Shown one piece after another: positions 28,646 to 41,005 of a DNA stretch of 64,000 bases (position 1 is its first letter; every line of letters begins with the position of its first letter). The translations under genes and the position numbers were made by a program. The notes beneath the pieces are model-generated. The model was given only the letters and a program-made list of their open reading frames with translations, was not told the DNA's origin and ran no database searches. The DNA lies in NCBI RefSeq assembly GCF_030550815.1, contig NZ_CP114583.1, positions 235,818 to 299,817 on the forward strand, written 5' to 3'. Source of the stretch: Candidatus Mycoplasma mahonii (lineage in GTDB: Bacteria; Bacillota_I; Bacilli_A; Mycoplasmatales; Metamycoplasmataceae).

Positions 28646-29122
28646 ATGGAACAATTGATAATGACATTAGTAATAGTATCAATAATTGCGGTTTCGTTGT
28701 CAATTGTTGCAATTTTTTATATAATTGCAGCTTATAGAAGAAGAACTATTACAATGAAAAAAGTGGACTACTTAGTCGAAGACCTTACATATAAATCAGA
28801 GTCTCTTTCATCGACTGTCAAGACTGTTGGTAAGGTTTCTAATTATGTTGATGCTTTTGAAGTTATTTCCAAGAAAAATATGAAATCAGCAGCAAAAATT
28901 ATCGCAAGAAATAAGGATGATATTTATAAAATAGGAAATAGAATTTTAGAATTGGCAATTGGAAAAGAAAAGAAAAAAGAGGAAGTTGTAAACCAAGACG
29001 CTATGGCAGCATCAAACAATGATTCATCTGATTCAATTAAAGTTAAAAAAAGTGTTGATATAAAAAATAGCGTTGCTTTTAAAGCATCAATAAAAAAAGT
29101 GAATAAAAAGGATGGTAAATAA
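28646..29122 (+). CDS. Membrane-anchored coiled-coil protein (DUF948-like)
   Basis: 158 residues: a single N-terminal membrane helix (about 4-29), then a helical stretch with LVEDLTYKSESLSSTVKTVG, and a Lys/Ser-rich tail. The layout is that of DUF948-type general-stress-like proteins, with no enzymatic motif. AAAGAGG precedes the ATG. The stop overlaps the next start by one base (TAATG), and the partner is YtxH-like; the two types often occur as a pair. Confidence 0.6.
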   Translation: MEQLIMTLVIVSIIAVSLSIVAIFYIIAAYRRRTITMKKVDYLVEDLTYKSESLSSTVKTVGKVSNYVDAFEVISKKNMKSAAKIIARNKDDIYKIGNRILELAIGKEKKKEEVVNQDAMAASNNDSSDSIKVKKSVDIKNSVAFKASIKKVNKKDGK

Positions 29123-29493
29123 TGGGAATTAAAACAATAATTTTAATGGGTGTTGCTGCTGTGGCTGGTATCTATTTAACATCAGAAGAAGGCAAGAACG
29201 CAAGAAAATCACTTCAAAAAAAGAAGTCTGTTTTACTTCCGGTTGTTAGAGAGTTGTTAAATGAAGTTAATAGTATGTTAGAAGGTTCAAAAGAAATAAA
29301 ATCTGATGAAATTAGAGCAAATATTGAAAAAATTGTTAGCGAAATTAAATTGTCGCTAATTAATTTAGATCTTGAAAAAGCTTTTGAAACATCCAAAAAA
29401 GCTATCAAGGTGGCATCTGCAAAACTTAATGACACATCAAATGTCATTGATAGAGCCAAAAGAAATCAGCAAAAAGCATTGGTAAAGAAATAG
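29122..29493 (+). CDS. YtxH-like helical protein
   Basis: 123 residues: a short N-terminal hydrophobic helix ending GIYLTSEEGKNARK, typical of YtxH-type proteins (G-Y.TS..G...R), followed by amphipathic helices. Unknown function. It is cotranscribed with the DUF948-like gene and lies seven bases before tyrS. Confidence 0.55.
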   Translation: MGIKTIILMGVAAVAGIYLTSEEGKNARKSLQKKKSVLLPVVRELLNEVNSMLEGSKEIKSDEIRANIEKIVSEIKLSLINLDLEKAFETSKKAIKVASAKLNDTSNVIDRAKRNQQKALVKK

Positions 29494-29499
29494 AGCACT

Positions 29500-30735
29500 A
29501 TGAATATTATTGATGAATTAAAAAATAGAAAAATGTTTGATAACATAACAAATGAAGAAAAATTTAATAAACTTTCATTTGGTGATGGTATTTATATCGG
29601 ATTTGATCCTACTGCTAAATCACTTCATTTGGGAAATTATATGCAGATAACCATTTTAAAAAAATTTGAAAAAGCCGGTTTTAAGCCGTTTGCCGTTTTA
29701 GGTGGAGCGACTGGAATGATTGGGGATCCATCTGGTAAATTAACAGAAAGAAACCTATTAGACAATAGAATTCTCTTGGAGAATAAAAATGCAATAAGAA
29801 AACAATTAGAGTATTTTGAATTTAACATAATTGATAACTTGGATTTTTATAAAGATATGTCCGCTCTTCATTTTTTACGTGATGTTGGGAAATTACTAAA
29901 TATAAATTATATGACCAGCAAGGATAGTGTTAAGTCAAGACTTGCTAATGGCATTTCTTTCACGGAATTTTCTTATCAGTTGATACAAGCTTGGGATTTT
30001 AAATGTTTATTTGAACAACATAATGTAAAAATGCAGGTTGGAGGCTCTGATCAATGAGGAAATATCACAAGTGGTGTAGAGGTAATTAGAAAGAGTCATG
30101 GAGAAGCTATGAATGCAGTTGGAATAACAACAAAATTATTAACTACTTATACTGGCGAAAAATTTGGAAAATCTGCTGGTAACGCTTTGTTTCTTGACAA
30201 AAATATGACATCACCTTTTGAAATATATCAATATTTATTAAATATTTCTGATTCGGATGTAAAACGAATGCTATTATATTTAACTGATTATCCAATTGAC
30301 AAGGTGGACAATATAGTTAATGAACACAACAAGAATAAGAAGTTAAGGCATGCTCAAAAAGAATTGGCATGTCAAATAATAGTTGATCTTCATGGTGAAG
30401 AAGAATTTCAATCTTGTCTTAAAATAACAAATATTTTATTTGGTCAAGCGGATGTTAATGATTTAAAAATTAATAATATGAGTACCATAAAGTCATTGAT
30501 ACCCCACTCTACAGTTGCTAAGAATGCGAAGATTATAGATGTGTTGATATCATCTGGAGCTTCATTATCAAAAAGAGAAGCCAAAGAGTTCATAAATCAA
30601 AACGCAGTTGAACTTAATGGCGAAAAAATTATTGATGAAAATATGTTGGTGCAACCTGGAAGCCTATTTAATGGCAAGGCAAGCATCCTTAAGCGTGGCA
30701 AAAATAAATTCTTTTTTCTTGAATTTACAAATTAA
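29500..30735 (+). CDS. tyrS: Tyrosine--tRNA ligase
   Basis: Charges tRNA-Tyr. 411 residues: GFDPTAKSLHLGNY has the HIGH-type HLGN; GGATGMIGDPSGK and the SYQLIQAWD specificity block follow; the second signature is KFGKS, the usual TyrRS form of KMSKS. The C-terminal S4-like RNA-binding domain has LISSGASLSKREAKEFINQNAV. A TGA (30056-30058) within GGSDQWGN is Trp. No leader T-box is seen. Confidence 0.97.
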
Positions 30736-30760
30736 TAAATATGATTTTATGCATAAACAT

Positions 30761-31555
30761 TTACATGCTTGTCATTTTTCTTTTTCTTTTCTTAAAATCA
30801 AATAAGCTATTTAGATAGTCATTTACGTGATCGGGCTGTTGTTTCATTGGATTATGTTTGGCTCCAGGGATTAACTTAGTATCCACATTAAAACTATTTT
30901 GAAAATACTCTTTATATTGTTTTCTTGGGATAACAAGATCTTTTGCTCCTATCATTGAATATATGGGTTTGTTAACAGATTGAAACTTTTCACTCAAAAT
31001 ATTACGGATATAGTTTTTGTTAATTAAACACTCATTTCTTATTGTTTCAAATCCCTTTGTGAGGGTAATGAAACTAAGGGCAAATTCAGCATCATAACCA
31101 AATTTCTTAGCATGAGTTGTGGCCATTTTTCCCATTATTGTCTTGGGTATATTTTTATTTGCCATTGTAATGAGTGAAGAATGAATCCTGGAATTAAGTA
31201 AAGATGGTGTTAATGAAGCAACAAAAACATAACCTTTTATTCTCCTAGTGTTTTTAAGAGATACAATTACAGCACCACCAAAGGAATGACCAACTAATAT
31301 TATTTTAGTTTTTATTTTCTTGATAAATTTATTAAATAAATCTGTAATTTCTTCCATATTCATATCAACATGTTTTGAATATTTATTCCCTGGAATGTTG
31401 ATTGAAATTATATTAAAATTATTTTCAATATCATATAGTTGATCAAAGGTATCTGATGATGAGTCATAACCATGAATACACAAAAGTGTTATTTTTGAGT
31501 TGTTGTCTTTCTCTAAGTATTTTATTCATGTGTTATTTATTTTAATTTGTTTCAT
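30761..31555 (-). CDS. Alpha/beta hydrolase
   Basis: 264 residues, minus strand. CIHGYDSS provides the oxyanion HG motif, GHSFGGA (about 98-104) the nucleophile Ser, GAKDLVIP the acid and GAKHNPM the His, so the triad is complete. No signal peptide. The class includes esterases, lipases and thioesterases; the substrate cannot be told. The start at 31555 is supported by TATAAT (31562-31567, minus) six bases upstream: another leaderless start. Convergent with tyrS. Confidence 0.85.
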
Positions 31556-31583
31556 GGACAAATTATAAAGAAAAATAGAAAAG

Positions 31584-32183
31584 CTATTTACTATAATATT
31601 CAACAATCAATGATTCCTTTATTTCACTATTTAGTTCATTTCTTTGTGGATCTCTATCAATATTTCCTTTGAATCCATTTCTTGTCATTCAAGACGCTGT
31701 TGTTTTTTCTTTTAATGACTCAGTAATTTGAACATTTTTTCTTGATTTTTCTTTTAGCTCAACTATATCATACATATTAACATGCATTGAAGGTATATTA
31801 GCTTTTTTGCCATTTAATGTGAAATGATTGTGATTTACTAATTGTCTAGATTGTCTCCTTGTAGAAGCGAATCCTAATCTGTAGACAACATTGTCCAATC
31901 TTGATTCTAATAGAATTAAGAAGTTTAGACCAGCAACACCTTTTTGTTTAGTTGCTTTAGCCATTGTTGATTTAAATTGTTTTTCATTCATTCCGTACAT
32001 GTATCTAAGTTTTTGTTTTTCATGTAAATGTAGTCCATAGTCAGACAACTTAACTCTTCTTTGTCCATGTTGACCAGGTGCGTATTCTCTTTGTTTACCT
32101 TTTGCAAACTCTTTTCTAGTTTCTAAAATTGAGAAACCATATCTTCTTGACTTTTTGAATGTTGGTCCAGTATATCTTGCCAT
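31584..32183 (-). CDS. rpsD: 30S ribosomal protein S4
   Basis: Primary rRNA-binding protein of the small subunit and known translational regulator. 199 residues: MARYTGPTFKKSRRYGFSI start, YAPGQHGQRR, then the S4 RNA-binding domain LESRLDNVVYRLGFASTRRQSRQLVNH. A TGA near 31688 is Trp and the end is IVEYYSK. GGAGG sits five bases before the second of two tandem ATGs, so I start at 32183, which also gives the normal MARY start. A structured leader precedes it. Confidence 0.96.
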
Positions 32184-32189
32184 CATTTC

Positions 32190-32288
32190 CTCCTTTTTGC
32201 ATAGAGGGCATAATTCTATGGTTGGTAATTTATCTCAAATATTTTCAGCATTCAGCAAGCTTACTAGTAATCTTTGCATAGATAAATT
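32190..32288 (-). promoter_or_regulatory. Structured leader of rpsD with alternative pairings
   Basis: On the minus strand AATTTATCT (32280-32288) can pair with AGATAAATT (32227-32235). CATAGA (32214-32219) can pair with either of two identical TCTATGCAAA copies, one at 32197-32206 next to the ribosome site, one at 32273-32282. The second choice would free the ribosome site, the first would hide it. This layout suits autoregulation by S4, but it does not visibly match a leader class that I know. Confidence 0.42.
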
Positions 32289-32365
32289 AATCAACCAATA
32301 TTATGCAGCTGTATTTATGCTAATGTATTTTAACATTATTTGAGTATTATTTATATAATAAATAC

Positions 32366-34036
32366 ATGAAAAACAATCTTCTAATAATTTTGTTGGTTTT
32401 AATTGTAATTACTATTTTAATTATATGTATTTTTATTTTTTTGATTAAAAAAACCCATATCAGCAAATATAAAAGAATTCAAATTCAGAAATTGGGCGAG
32501 TCTATTAGCATTAATCCTCTTGATAAGATGAGTGCTACTTTAACTCGAGTGAATACAATATCTCAAAATGATGATAATTTTTCTAAGTTATTTAAAAGAT
32601 TGACAAAAAAATATGATGAGATAGATGAAAAACTAAAATCAGCAAGAACATTATTATCAGATCTTTCAGTAAATTATAAAAACATTAATAAGAAAGAATT
32701 TAACGAAAGTGCTGTAAAGATACGTGAATATACAAAATCAGTTTCATTAATCGAAAATCAATTTGATATTGATTCCAAAAGAATTGTTCAACAAGATGAA
32801 TTTGTAAGATCAGAGTTTATCCATCTTCAATCAAATTTAAGAAAAATTATTGATGTATATAAAATAAAAAAATTGTTTATGAAGGATATCGTTCCGTACA
32901 CAGATAAACTCTTAGATAAAACAGAGGATATTCAAAAAGTATTTTCTGATTTTCTTGAAAAAGGTGATGCAACAAAAATTTATGAACAAATTAACATTTT
33001 CAAAGAATACATTTTAAAAATAGCCATAATTATTGACAAGGCACCATCTGTTCAAACATACTTATCTAAGACAATTCCTGAAAAAACAAAAGACTTACTT
33101 GCTATTTATAAGCATAAAAAATCAGAATTAAAAACCGATTTTAAGAATCTTAATTTTCTTAAATCAGTTGAAGAAATTAAGAATAAATATTTGACTGCTA
33201 AAAAAAGATTTACAAATGGTTCTATTAAAAATACTGTTGCATCAATTAAACAAATTTTAAAATCATTAAAAATGATGGAAAGAATGATTAATATTGAGAT
33301 TCAATCTAGAAATATTTTTATCCAAAATTATAAAATGGTGGTTGATTCCATTAAAGAGTCATTCACTTTATATATTGTGGTTAAATATGATTTAAAAAAT
33401 ATGAGTAAGGATCTACTTGTGCAGGAACTAAAAGAAACGTTTATTGACCTTAAAAATGAATCTAAACAAATTGATGTTAAAAGTTTAGATTTTTTAAATT
33501 TAGTAAAAAATATGGATATACCTTTCTCATCTAAATTAGCAAGGATGAAGATCATATTAAAAGAATTAAACATTTTTATTACAAAGATCAACGAAACTTC
33601 TTCCTTAATTTGAGAGCATAAAAATAACAACTTAATGATTAAAAACAAATATATAAGGATGGTGAATGCCATCGAAAAATTAGAAGCAGAAATTAAAAAT
33701 GAAAAAATAATTACATCTGATGATGAAAAAAATAAACTGAATTTTATTGATAACCAACTGATGGAAATATCTAAGTTCATAGATTTTAAAATTATTAATG
33801 ATAAGCAAACAAGAATAGTTAACATTTTTTTAGAAAGAGGGGCTAATTACTATAAAATTGTGAATGCTAAGAGTATGATGGCAAAACTAATAAAGGATTT
33901 AATTTATAAGTTATCTTCAAGAAGATCTATTGATAGTTCGGTTAATATTACTGTTGAAAGTGCTGAAAGAAAATATTTACAAGGTAAATATGCTTCTGCA
34001 TTAAATATCTTAATTTCAATGATGGAGGAGGAGTAA
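32366..34036 (+). CDS. ezrA: Septation ring regulator EzrA-like protein
   Basis: 556 residues: one N-terminal membrane helix (about 4-27) and a long series of helical, coiled-coil segments, matching EzrA, which modulates FtsZ ring assembly at the membrane. The C-terminal VESAERKYLQGKYASALNIL matches the EzrA end (AE..F..G.Y..A). One TGA (33611-33613) is Trp. TATAAT at 32354-32359, six bases before ATG: leaderless. Followed with TAATG overlap by thiI. Whether a cell without a wall uses it with FtsZ is not shown here. Confidence 0.78.
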
Positions 34037-35178
34037 TGTATACAAATATACTATTAAGATTTGGTGAATTGTCAACAAAAGGAAAGAACAAGATGACTTT
34101 TGTTAGGCATTTAGAAAAAAACATCAAAGCACTTATTTGTGATGAACCTGATGTTCTTTATGACAGGATGTTTTTGAAGTATTCTGATGACGCCCTGAAA
34201 AAACTCAATTATATTTTTGGGCTGCAATCATTTTCTCCCGTTGTTAAAGTTGACACAGATATCACAAAAATAAAAAAATGTATTCTGACGCTAATTAAGC
34301 CTTCTAATAAAAAGACATTTAAAGTAATCACTAAAAGACATTGAAAAGGTTTTGGAAAATCATCAATGGACTTCAGTGGTGAAATTGGTGGCTTTATTTT
34401 AGAAAATACGGATATGAAGGTAGATGTTAAAAATCCGGAATTAAAAGTTGAAATAGAGATAAGAGATGATTTTTCCTATGTTTTTGTTAAAAGATTTAGT
34501 GGACTCGGTGGTTACCCTACAGGCATTAATGGGAAGGTTTTACATATGATGTCTGGCGGAATAGATTCACCAATTGCTGCACTCGAAATGATGAAAAGAG
34601 GAATACATGTTGATTTTTTAAATTTCATTACTCCGCCTCACACAGATAAACGAACAGTTGATAAAGTGAATAATATTATTAATCTTTTGATAAAATATCA
34701 AGGAAGTGCCATCCTTTATAGATCAACATATACAAATCTTATGTATAAACTAGCAGCTATTTCAAATCCTGCTTATAAGATTACTTTAATGAGAAGATCT
34801 TTTTATAGAATCGGAGCAGCCATTGCCTTTAACAAGAATTATCAAGGAATTTCTAACGGAGAAAATTTAGGGCAAGTTGCATCGCAAACACTTGAATCAA
34901 TGAGTGTTATTCAAGAAGTTATGACAATACCTGTTTACAGACCCATTTTAACTTCCGATAAAATTGAAACAATTAACAAGGCCATTAAAGTGGGAACATA
35001 TAGTTTATCAATTGGAGAATCTGATGAAACATGTGAGATGTTTGCACCAAAAGCTCCGGTTATAAAACCAGCTTTATCTGTTGCGAAAAAATTAGAATCT
35101 GAAATTAGTGATTTAATTGAATTAGAGAATAAAAACATAGAAAATCTTTTGGAAACAAAACACTTCAAGTTGTCATAG
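34036..35178 (+). CDS. thiI: tRNA 4-thiouridine synthetase ThiI
   Basis: Adenylates U8 of tRNA for sulfur transfer. 380 residues: ferredoxin-like and THUMP domains (about 1-165), then the PP-loop MMSGGIDSPIAALEM (about 174-188), MRRSFYRIGAAIA and NGENLGQVASQTLESM. No C-terminal rhodanese domain, as in Gram-positives, so a separate sulfur carrier or cysteine desulfurase is needed. A TGA at 34342-34344 in TKRHWKGFGK is Trp. TAATG overlap with ezrA. Confidence 0.94.
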
Positions 35179-35197
35179 TTTTATCTATAATTATATT

Positions 35198-38110
35198 ATG
35201 AGTAGAACCCCGTCCTTGCATTTAAATTCTGAATATACATTACTTGATTCATCAGTTAGAATTTCTGATTTGATTTCTTATGCATTAGAAAATAAAATGT
35301 CATCGCTTGTTTTAACTGATCATAATGTAATGTATGGAGCATTCGAATTTTATACAGAGTGTAAGAAAAACGATATTCACCCAGTTATAGGTTTAGAGCT
35401 AGATGTAGAGGATTTTAGATTAGTTTTACTAGCTAAAAATTATAATGGATATAAGGAATTGCTGAGGCTATCATCCAAAAAAATGAACAAACAAGAAATT
35501 TTTGTTAAGGAAATTGAATTTTATAATCTATTTATAATTGATCACCCTGATTACGGATATTTTAAAAAAACAGGCAGAGAATTAGAAATTAATGATTATT
35601 TTATTGGGACCACAACAGACAAACTTCCTAATTCTGTTTTTATGCAATCCACAAAATATATTAATAAAACAGGTGCAAGAAAACTTGGTCTTTTAAATGC
35701 TATTAAAGATTCCCTAGACATTCAATCTGTTTCGGGTGATTATAATTTATTAAAAATGCCAGAAAGTGACATTAGAGTACAGCAAGCAGCATTAATAATT
35801 AAAAATTGTGTTTTGGAATTTCCTATGAATCCAAACCCCTTTCCTTCATTTAAAGTAGAAGGTAATATCACAAAGGAGAAATTTTTAAGCAACATTATTG
35901 AAGAGTCAGCAAAACTGCATTTAGGTAGCAAGGAAAATAAAGAAACATATCTCAAAAGAATAGAAATGGAATATAAAGTTATCTGTGAATTAGGATTTGT
36001 AGATTATTTCTTAATTATCTGAGACTTAGTGAGGTGAGCTAAATCTCAAAATATTTCAATTGGTCCAGGCAGGGGTTCTGCAGCAGGATCGCTTGTTGTT
36101 TATTTGCTGGGGGTTACTGAGGTAGACCCGATTCAATATAATTTAATTTTTGAAAGATTCCTTAATGTTGATCGTGTGTCGTTACCTGATATTGACATTG
36201 ATATCCAAGATAATAAAAGAGAAGAAGTGGTTAATTATTTATTTGAAAAATATGGAAAAGATAGTGTTTCATTAATTTCAACATTTTCTGTCATTGGCGC
36301 TAAAACTGCATTAAGAGATATTGGTAGAATTTACAAACTTCCAACGAGGGATGTTAATGCGCTATCTAAGTTAGTTGGAGCAAATAAAACCTTAGATTTA
36401 GCTTATAGCAATTCAAGTAGATTTAAAGCTGCCATTGAAAAAAATGAAACATTCAGAAATATTTTTTATGATGCCAAATTAATAGAGGGCTCAATCAGAC
36501 AAAGAGGAACACACGCTGCTGGGGTTATTGTTTCTAATGGCAAAATTGAAGAAAAAGTACCAACAGTTTTAAATGCCGAGGGACATAATCAAGCTCAATT
36601 TACAATGAATCAATTGGAAGCTAATGGACTCATAAAATTTGATTTATTAGGGTTAAGAAATTTAACAATTATTAATGAAATAAAACATCAAATATTTCAA
36701 AAGGTTAAAAAAAATGTTAATCTGCTTAAAATTCCTTTGAATGATAAAAAAACAAATAAATTATTATCATCTGGCAACACTGACGGCATTTTTCAATTAG
36801 AATCATATGGAATGAAAAAAACTTTAAAAGAAGTTAATGTTTCTTCTTTCAATGATATTGTTGCTATTATTTCGTTATTTAGACCTGGCCCAATGGAGTA
36901 TATTCCTCTTTATAAAGATTTAAAAGATGGTCGGAGAAAAATCCAAAAGATTTCCCCGGAATATGATGCAATTCTTAAGTCAACATATGGAATTATCATC
37001 TATCAAGAGCAAATTATGGAAATAGCTAAAGTTGTTTCAAATATGACAAGAGGTGAAGCAGACATTTTGCGAAGAGCTATTAGTAAAAAGAAAATTAGTG
37101 TTATTGATTCCCTTAAAACAAAATTTATAGATGGTGCAATAAAAAATGGGTATGATAATGAGAAGGCTAAGAAAATATATTTAATGATTGAAAAATTTTC
37201 TAATTATGGATTCAATAAATCTCACGCTGTTGCATATGGAATACTAGCATATCGGATGGCTTATCTAAAAGCATGGTTTCCTGAATCCTTTTATATCTCT
37301 TTAATTAAGATAAGTACTGGATCAAGTGAGCAAATAAGCAAGTATATAAATGGCGCAAGAGCTAAAGGAATTGTCATTGTTGCACCTTCAATTAACGATT
37401 CAAAGATCGATGCTTACTCCGAAAATAATAAAATTATTTTGCCACTAAATTTAATAAAAGGATTTGGAAAATCTAAAAATAATGCATTGATCGAAGAACG
37501 GAATACAAATGGACAATTTACAGATTTTTTTGATTTTGTTTCTAGATTAAAAATAAAAGGAATTGGCGAAGAACAATTATCTTCACTTATTGCAGCCGGA
37601 GCATTAAGAGAATTTGGGAATTTCCAAACTTTAATTGATGGATTGCCTTCAGCTCTCAGATATTCATCTATGATTACAACAGAAAAAAATGGTATTAAAT
37701 ATATTGACAGTAACATTCTCCCACAACCACTACTCGTTGAAGTAGATAACAATATAAGTGTGGATATTAAAAACGAAATTAAATATTTTGGGTTCCAGTT
37801 TTCCAAATTTATTACAAGTGATAAAGAGTTCAGTAATAAATTGATAAATTTAGAATTAAATAAAACTGCAGAAGTTGTTGTTTTATATGAAAAAAAGAGA
37901 GCTTTCAAAGATTCTAATGATAAGGATATGGCTTGAATAACCTTATCTGATTCATCTTCTTGTATTGAGGTTAAAGCATTTAATGATGTTTATAAATTCA
38001 TCGAAAATCAATCAACCAATGTCATTGTTACTGCCCTTATTAAGAAAAATGAATATAATAATAAAGAGAACTTTATATTAGTGAAACCATGAAAGGTCAT
38101 AAATGAATAA
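35198..38110 (+). CDS. dnaE: DNA polymerase III alpha subunit, DnaE type
   Basis: Replicative polymerase subunit that in Gram-positives extends primers alongside PolC. 970 residues, short for the family. N-terminal PHP domain (SEYTLLDSSVRISDLI, LTDHNVMYG), palm with IGPGRGSAAGSLV and the catalytic aspartates in LPDIDIDIQD (about 330), RQRGTHAAGVIVS, then the fingers and a tandem HhH region. The OB-fold tail ends INE. Several TGA codons are Trp, including two in WDLVRWAKS. TATAAT (35186-35191) is six bases before the ATG. Overlaps the exonuclease gene by eight bases. Confidence 0.96.
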
Positions 38111-39017
38111 AATAATGTTAATTGATGGTAACTCCTTGATGTATCGAGCGTATTTTGGTTCAGCTTATGGGCCGGCTGGTATTTTAACAAATTCTAAAGG
38201 GTTCCCAGTTAATGCTATATCAGTTTTTAATCGTATGATTAGCAAATTGTTAAGAAATTATGACCCTTCACATTTGTTTATCGCTTTTGATTCGGGAAAA
38301 AAAACTTTTAGACATGATAAATTAGAGTCATATAAAGGTGGAAGAAAAAGCACTCCTCATGAATTAATAAAACAATTCCCCGTTGTTAAAGAGATGCTCA
38401 ATATAATGAATATTAAGCATTTTGAAATGGATCAAATAGAAGCGGACGATATTATCGGAACATTATCAGTAAAACTACCAGATAACGATAGTATCCTTGT
38501 TGTTTCATCTGATCGTGATTTGTATCAGCTTGTCAAGGAAAATGTAAAAGTTATTTTACCGCAAAACGGGGTAAAAGAGGACATTGTCCTGGATATGGAT
38601 AATTTTGAATGTATTAATGGGTATCTTCCAAACCAAGTTATCCATATGAAAGCTATTGTGGGGGATGCTTCTGATAATTTATCGGGTGTTAAAGGCATCG
38701 GTGAGAAAGGTGCTTTAAAACTGATTAACAAGTATAAAACAATTGAATCTGTTTATGAGCATATCGACGATTTTACGCAGGGTATTAAGGATAAGTTAAT
38801 TGCATCAAAAGAAAACTCGTTTTTATGCAAGGAGTTAGCAACACTTGTATTTGATGTTGACGTGCCTTTTGTGTTGGATGATTTAATGTTTGAAGAAAAA
38901 TCTAGTCTATCATTGGTTAATTTTTTTAATGATTTGGAAATAAAATCATTAGTTTCTAAATATGAGAAAATGCTTCCCACTAATATGGAAGATAATTTTG
39001 AAAAGCTCATATTTTAG
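38103..39017 (+). CDS. Stand-alone 5'-3' exonuclease (Pol I N-terminal domain)
   Basis: Flap/RNA-primer-removing nuclease equal to the first domain of DNA polymerase I, here without the polymerase. 304 residues: LIDGNSLMYRAYFG, IAFDSGKKTFRHDKLESYK, EADDIIGTL, VVSSDRDLYQLV and the helix-hairpin-helix DNLSGVKGIGEKGALKLI carry the metal-binding Asp/Glu residues. The pairing with dnaE is the arrangement known from M. genitalium (MG261-MG262). Overlap ATGAATAA with dnaE. Confidence 0.93.
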   Translation: MNKIMLIDGNSLMYRAYFGSAYGPAGILTNSKGFPVNAISVFNRMISKLLRNYDPSHLFIAFDSGKKTFRHDKLESYKGGRKSTPHELIKQFPVVKEMLNIMNIKHFEMDQIEADDIIGTLSVKLPDNDSILVVSSDRDLYQLVKENVKVILPQNGVKEDIVLDMDNFECINGYLPNQVIHMKAIVGDASDNLSGVKGIGEKGALKLINKYKTIESVYEHIDDFTQGIKDKLIASKENSFLCKELATLVFDVDVPFVLDDLMFEEKSSLSLVNFFNDLEIKSLVSKYEKMLPTNMEDNFEKLIF

Positions 39018-39109
39018 TCTATAAATTAGTGTGCTAAATTAGCAAAAAATAACAACCACTTAATTGCATTTTTTTATTGATGTTGATAACTTGTTATATT
39101 ATGAATTAG

Positions 39110-39133
39110 ACCCATTATCAATGGGTTTTATTA
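39110..39133 (+). terminator. Terminator of the dnaE-exonuclease unit
   Basis: ACCCATT (39110-39116) and AATGGGT (39120-39126) flank a three-base loop, then TTTATT. The remaining 39018-39255 is AT-rich with no further feature seen. Confidence 0.65.
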
Positions 39134-39255
39134 TAAAAAAATGTTGATTAGTATATGAGAAAATATAGAAAAAATAACTAAAAAAATCTTTTTTAAAATA
39201 TATTGATTTATTAAGAATAAAATTATTTTGTGCACATTGTAAAAAAGGAGTGATT

Positions 39256-40149
39256 ATGAAGTTTTCTACAGAGTTAAAAACAAATATGGATGACAATAAC
39301 CTTATAATTCTAAGAAATTTATATTCCCCCGTTATAGGCATCCATGCCGTTAGTTTATATCAATTATTGATTGATTACAACAATTTCTCTCAAAATGGCA
39401 TATCTTTTTTTTCGTTTAAAGATATCCAAAACACATTGGGAATCAATGAAGTTGAAGTTGTTCAAGCAAGAAGAAAGCTTGAAGCAGTAGGGCTTATCAG
39501 AACATATGAAAAAGCAGATAACAAACATCAAATAATAACAATCAATAGCCCTATATCTGTTGCTAATTTTAAGAAAAATAAATTATTGTTTAATAATTGC
39601 ATTAAAGTGATAGGTGATGAGTCATTTGAAAGGGTCCAGTACCTTATGAAAAATAGAATTCTTAATAAAGAGGAGTTTTATGAGGTTTCAGTTAAGTTTC
39701 AAGATTTATTTGAAATAGATGATATTGAAAAGAAAAAACAACTAATAACTGACGAAATGATTTCTCCTACAATTGAATCAGTGAGTGATGCAATAATAGG
39801 TTTACCCCCATCACAATTTGCTTATTTTTTAACAAAACGAAAATCTCCTCACTCGTTGGTTGCAAACATTTTGCATATGCAAAATATCGGATTATCAGAA
39901 TCGTCTATTAATGAAATCATAAATTATTCATTCAATGTTAATGGCAAAATAGTGGCTAATCATATTTTAGTGATAGCAAATGACTTATTTAAAAAGGATA
40001 AAATTACTCATCAGGAAATAAAAGATGAGTTATTAGCGGCTATTCATTCAAAAATAACAGCTAATTCTGATGAGGATAAACAAATTACTGAATCAAGTGG
40101 TGAAATATTAGAATGAGATGATCTGTTTGATTCGTTGGGTGAACTATAA
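39256..40149 (+). CDS. Replication initiation/loader protein, DnaB/DnaD family
   Basis: Gram-positive-type DnaD/DnaB protein that helps load the replicative helicase. 297 residues: a winged-helix DDBH1-like N-terminus (LRNLYSPVIGIHAVSLYQLL, NEVEVVQARRKLEAVGLI) and a DnaB/DnaD-C region (PPSQFAYFLTKRKSPHS, LSESSINEIINYSF). GGAG at 39247-39250 with five-base spacing selects ATG 39256; an in-frame GTG at 39250 overlaps the ribosome site. TGA at 40114-40116 is Trp and the end is DDLFDSLGEL. Followed by dnaI with one-base overlap. Confidence 0.85.
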
Positions 40150-40979
40150 TGAATATTTCAAATAAAAAAATGGATTATGAAAAAATTATTAAAGAATTAT
40201 TGCAAGATGATCGCATCATGAAAGAAGTTTCTAAAAACGGATTAACCAAAGAGCAGATTATTGAAGCTATTCCTATTTTAATTGATATGAAAAATCAAGA
40301 TAAAAATGATGATTATGTTACAACTTTTTATATTTCTAAAACCGGAAAAGTAATGCGTCAAGAGGTGCTTTCAGCAGCAGGAGAAAATAATTTATTCATA
40401 CAAAATATAATTACCTTTGGGATTAATGCATTTGACTATTCTGATAATGAATTTTTTAAGGAGGATTCTAGGAAAGAATTGGTTAACAAATTTTTGCCAT
40501 TTTTAAATGCTGATAATACATATAAAAAAGGTCTTTATATATATGGTAATATGGGCATTGGGAAAACATTTATTGCTAAAAAGTTTCTCATTAAGTTAGC
40601 AAAAATGGGCAAGAAAGTTGGGATGGTTAATCTTTCGGAGCTTTCCACAAAAATTAAGTCTACTTTTAGTGGACCAGAAACTTATGGAGTGATTGTAAAT
40701 GATCTCAAGAATGTTGAATATTTATTTATTGACGACATAGGGGCCGAATCAATTTCTTCTTGATTTAGAGATGAGATACTTTTTAACATTTTAAATTATA
40801 GAATGGAGAGACATAATACAACCTTTTTTACATCTAATTATTCAATAAAAAACTTGGAACAAATTGAGGCTAAAACAGCAAATTCAAAATATAGAGATTA
40901 TGATAAATCTAAGAGATTAATTGAGCGAATCAAGGCCCTTTGTACCGAAATTCATTTAACTGGCAAAAACCTTAGATAA
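40149..40979 (+). CDS. dnaI: Primosomal protein DnaI (helicase loader ATPase)
   Basis: AAA+ ATPase that loads the DnaC/DnaB helicase. 276 residues: helicase-binding N-terminal part, Walker A LYIYGNMGIGKTFIAKKF (about 132-149), Walker B YLFIDDIGAES, sensor FFTSNYS and C-terminal arginine finger region SKRLIERIKAL. A TGA at 40761-40763 is Trp. The DnaD/DnaB-like gene and dnaI overlap by one base, as in Firmicutes. Confidence 0.93.
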
Positions 40980-41005
40980 ATATTTATTAATATATATAAA
41001 ATGTA

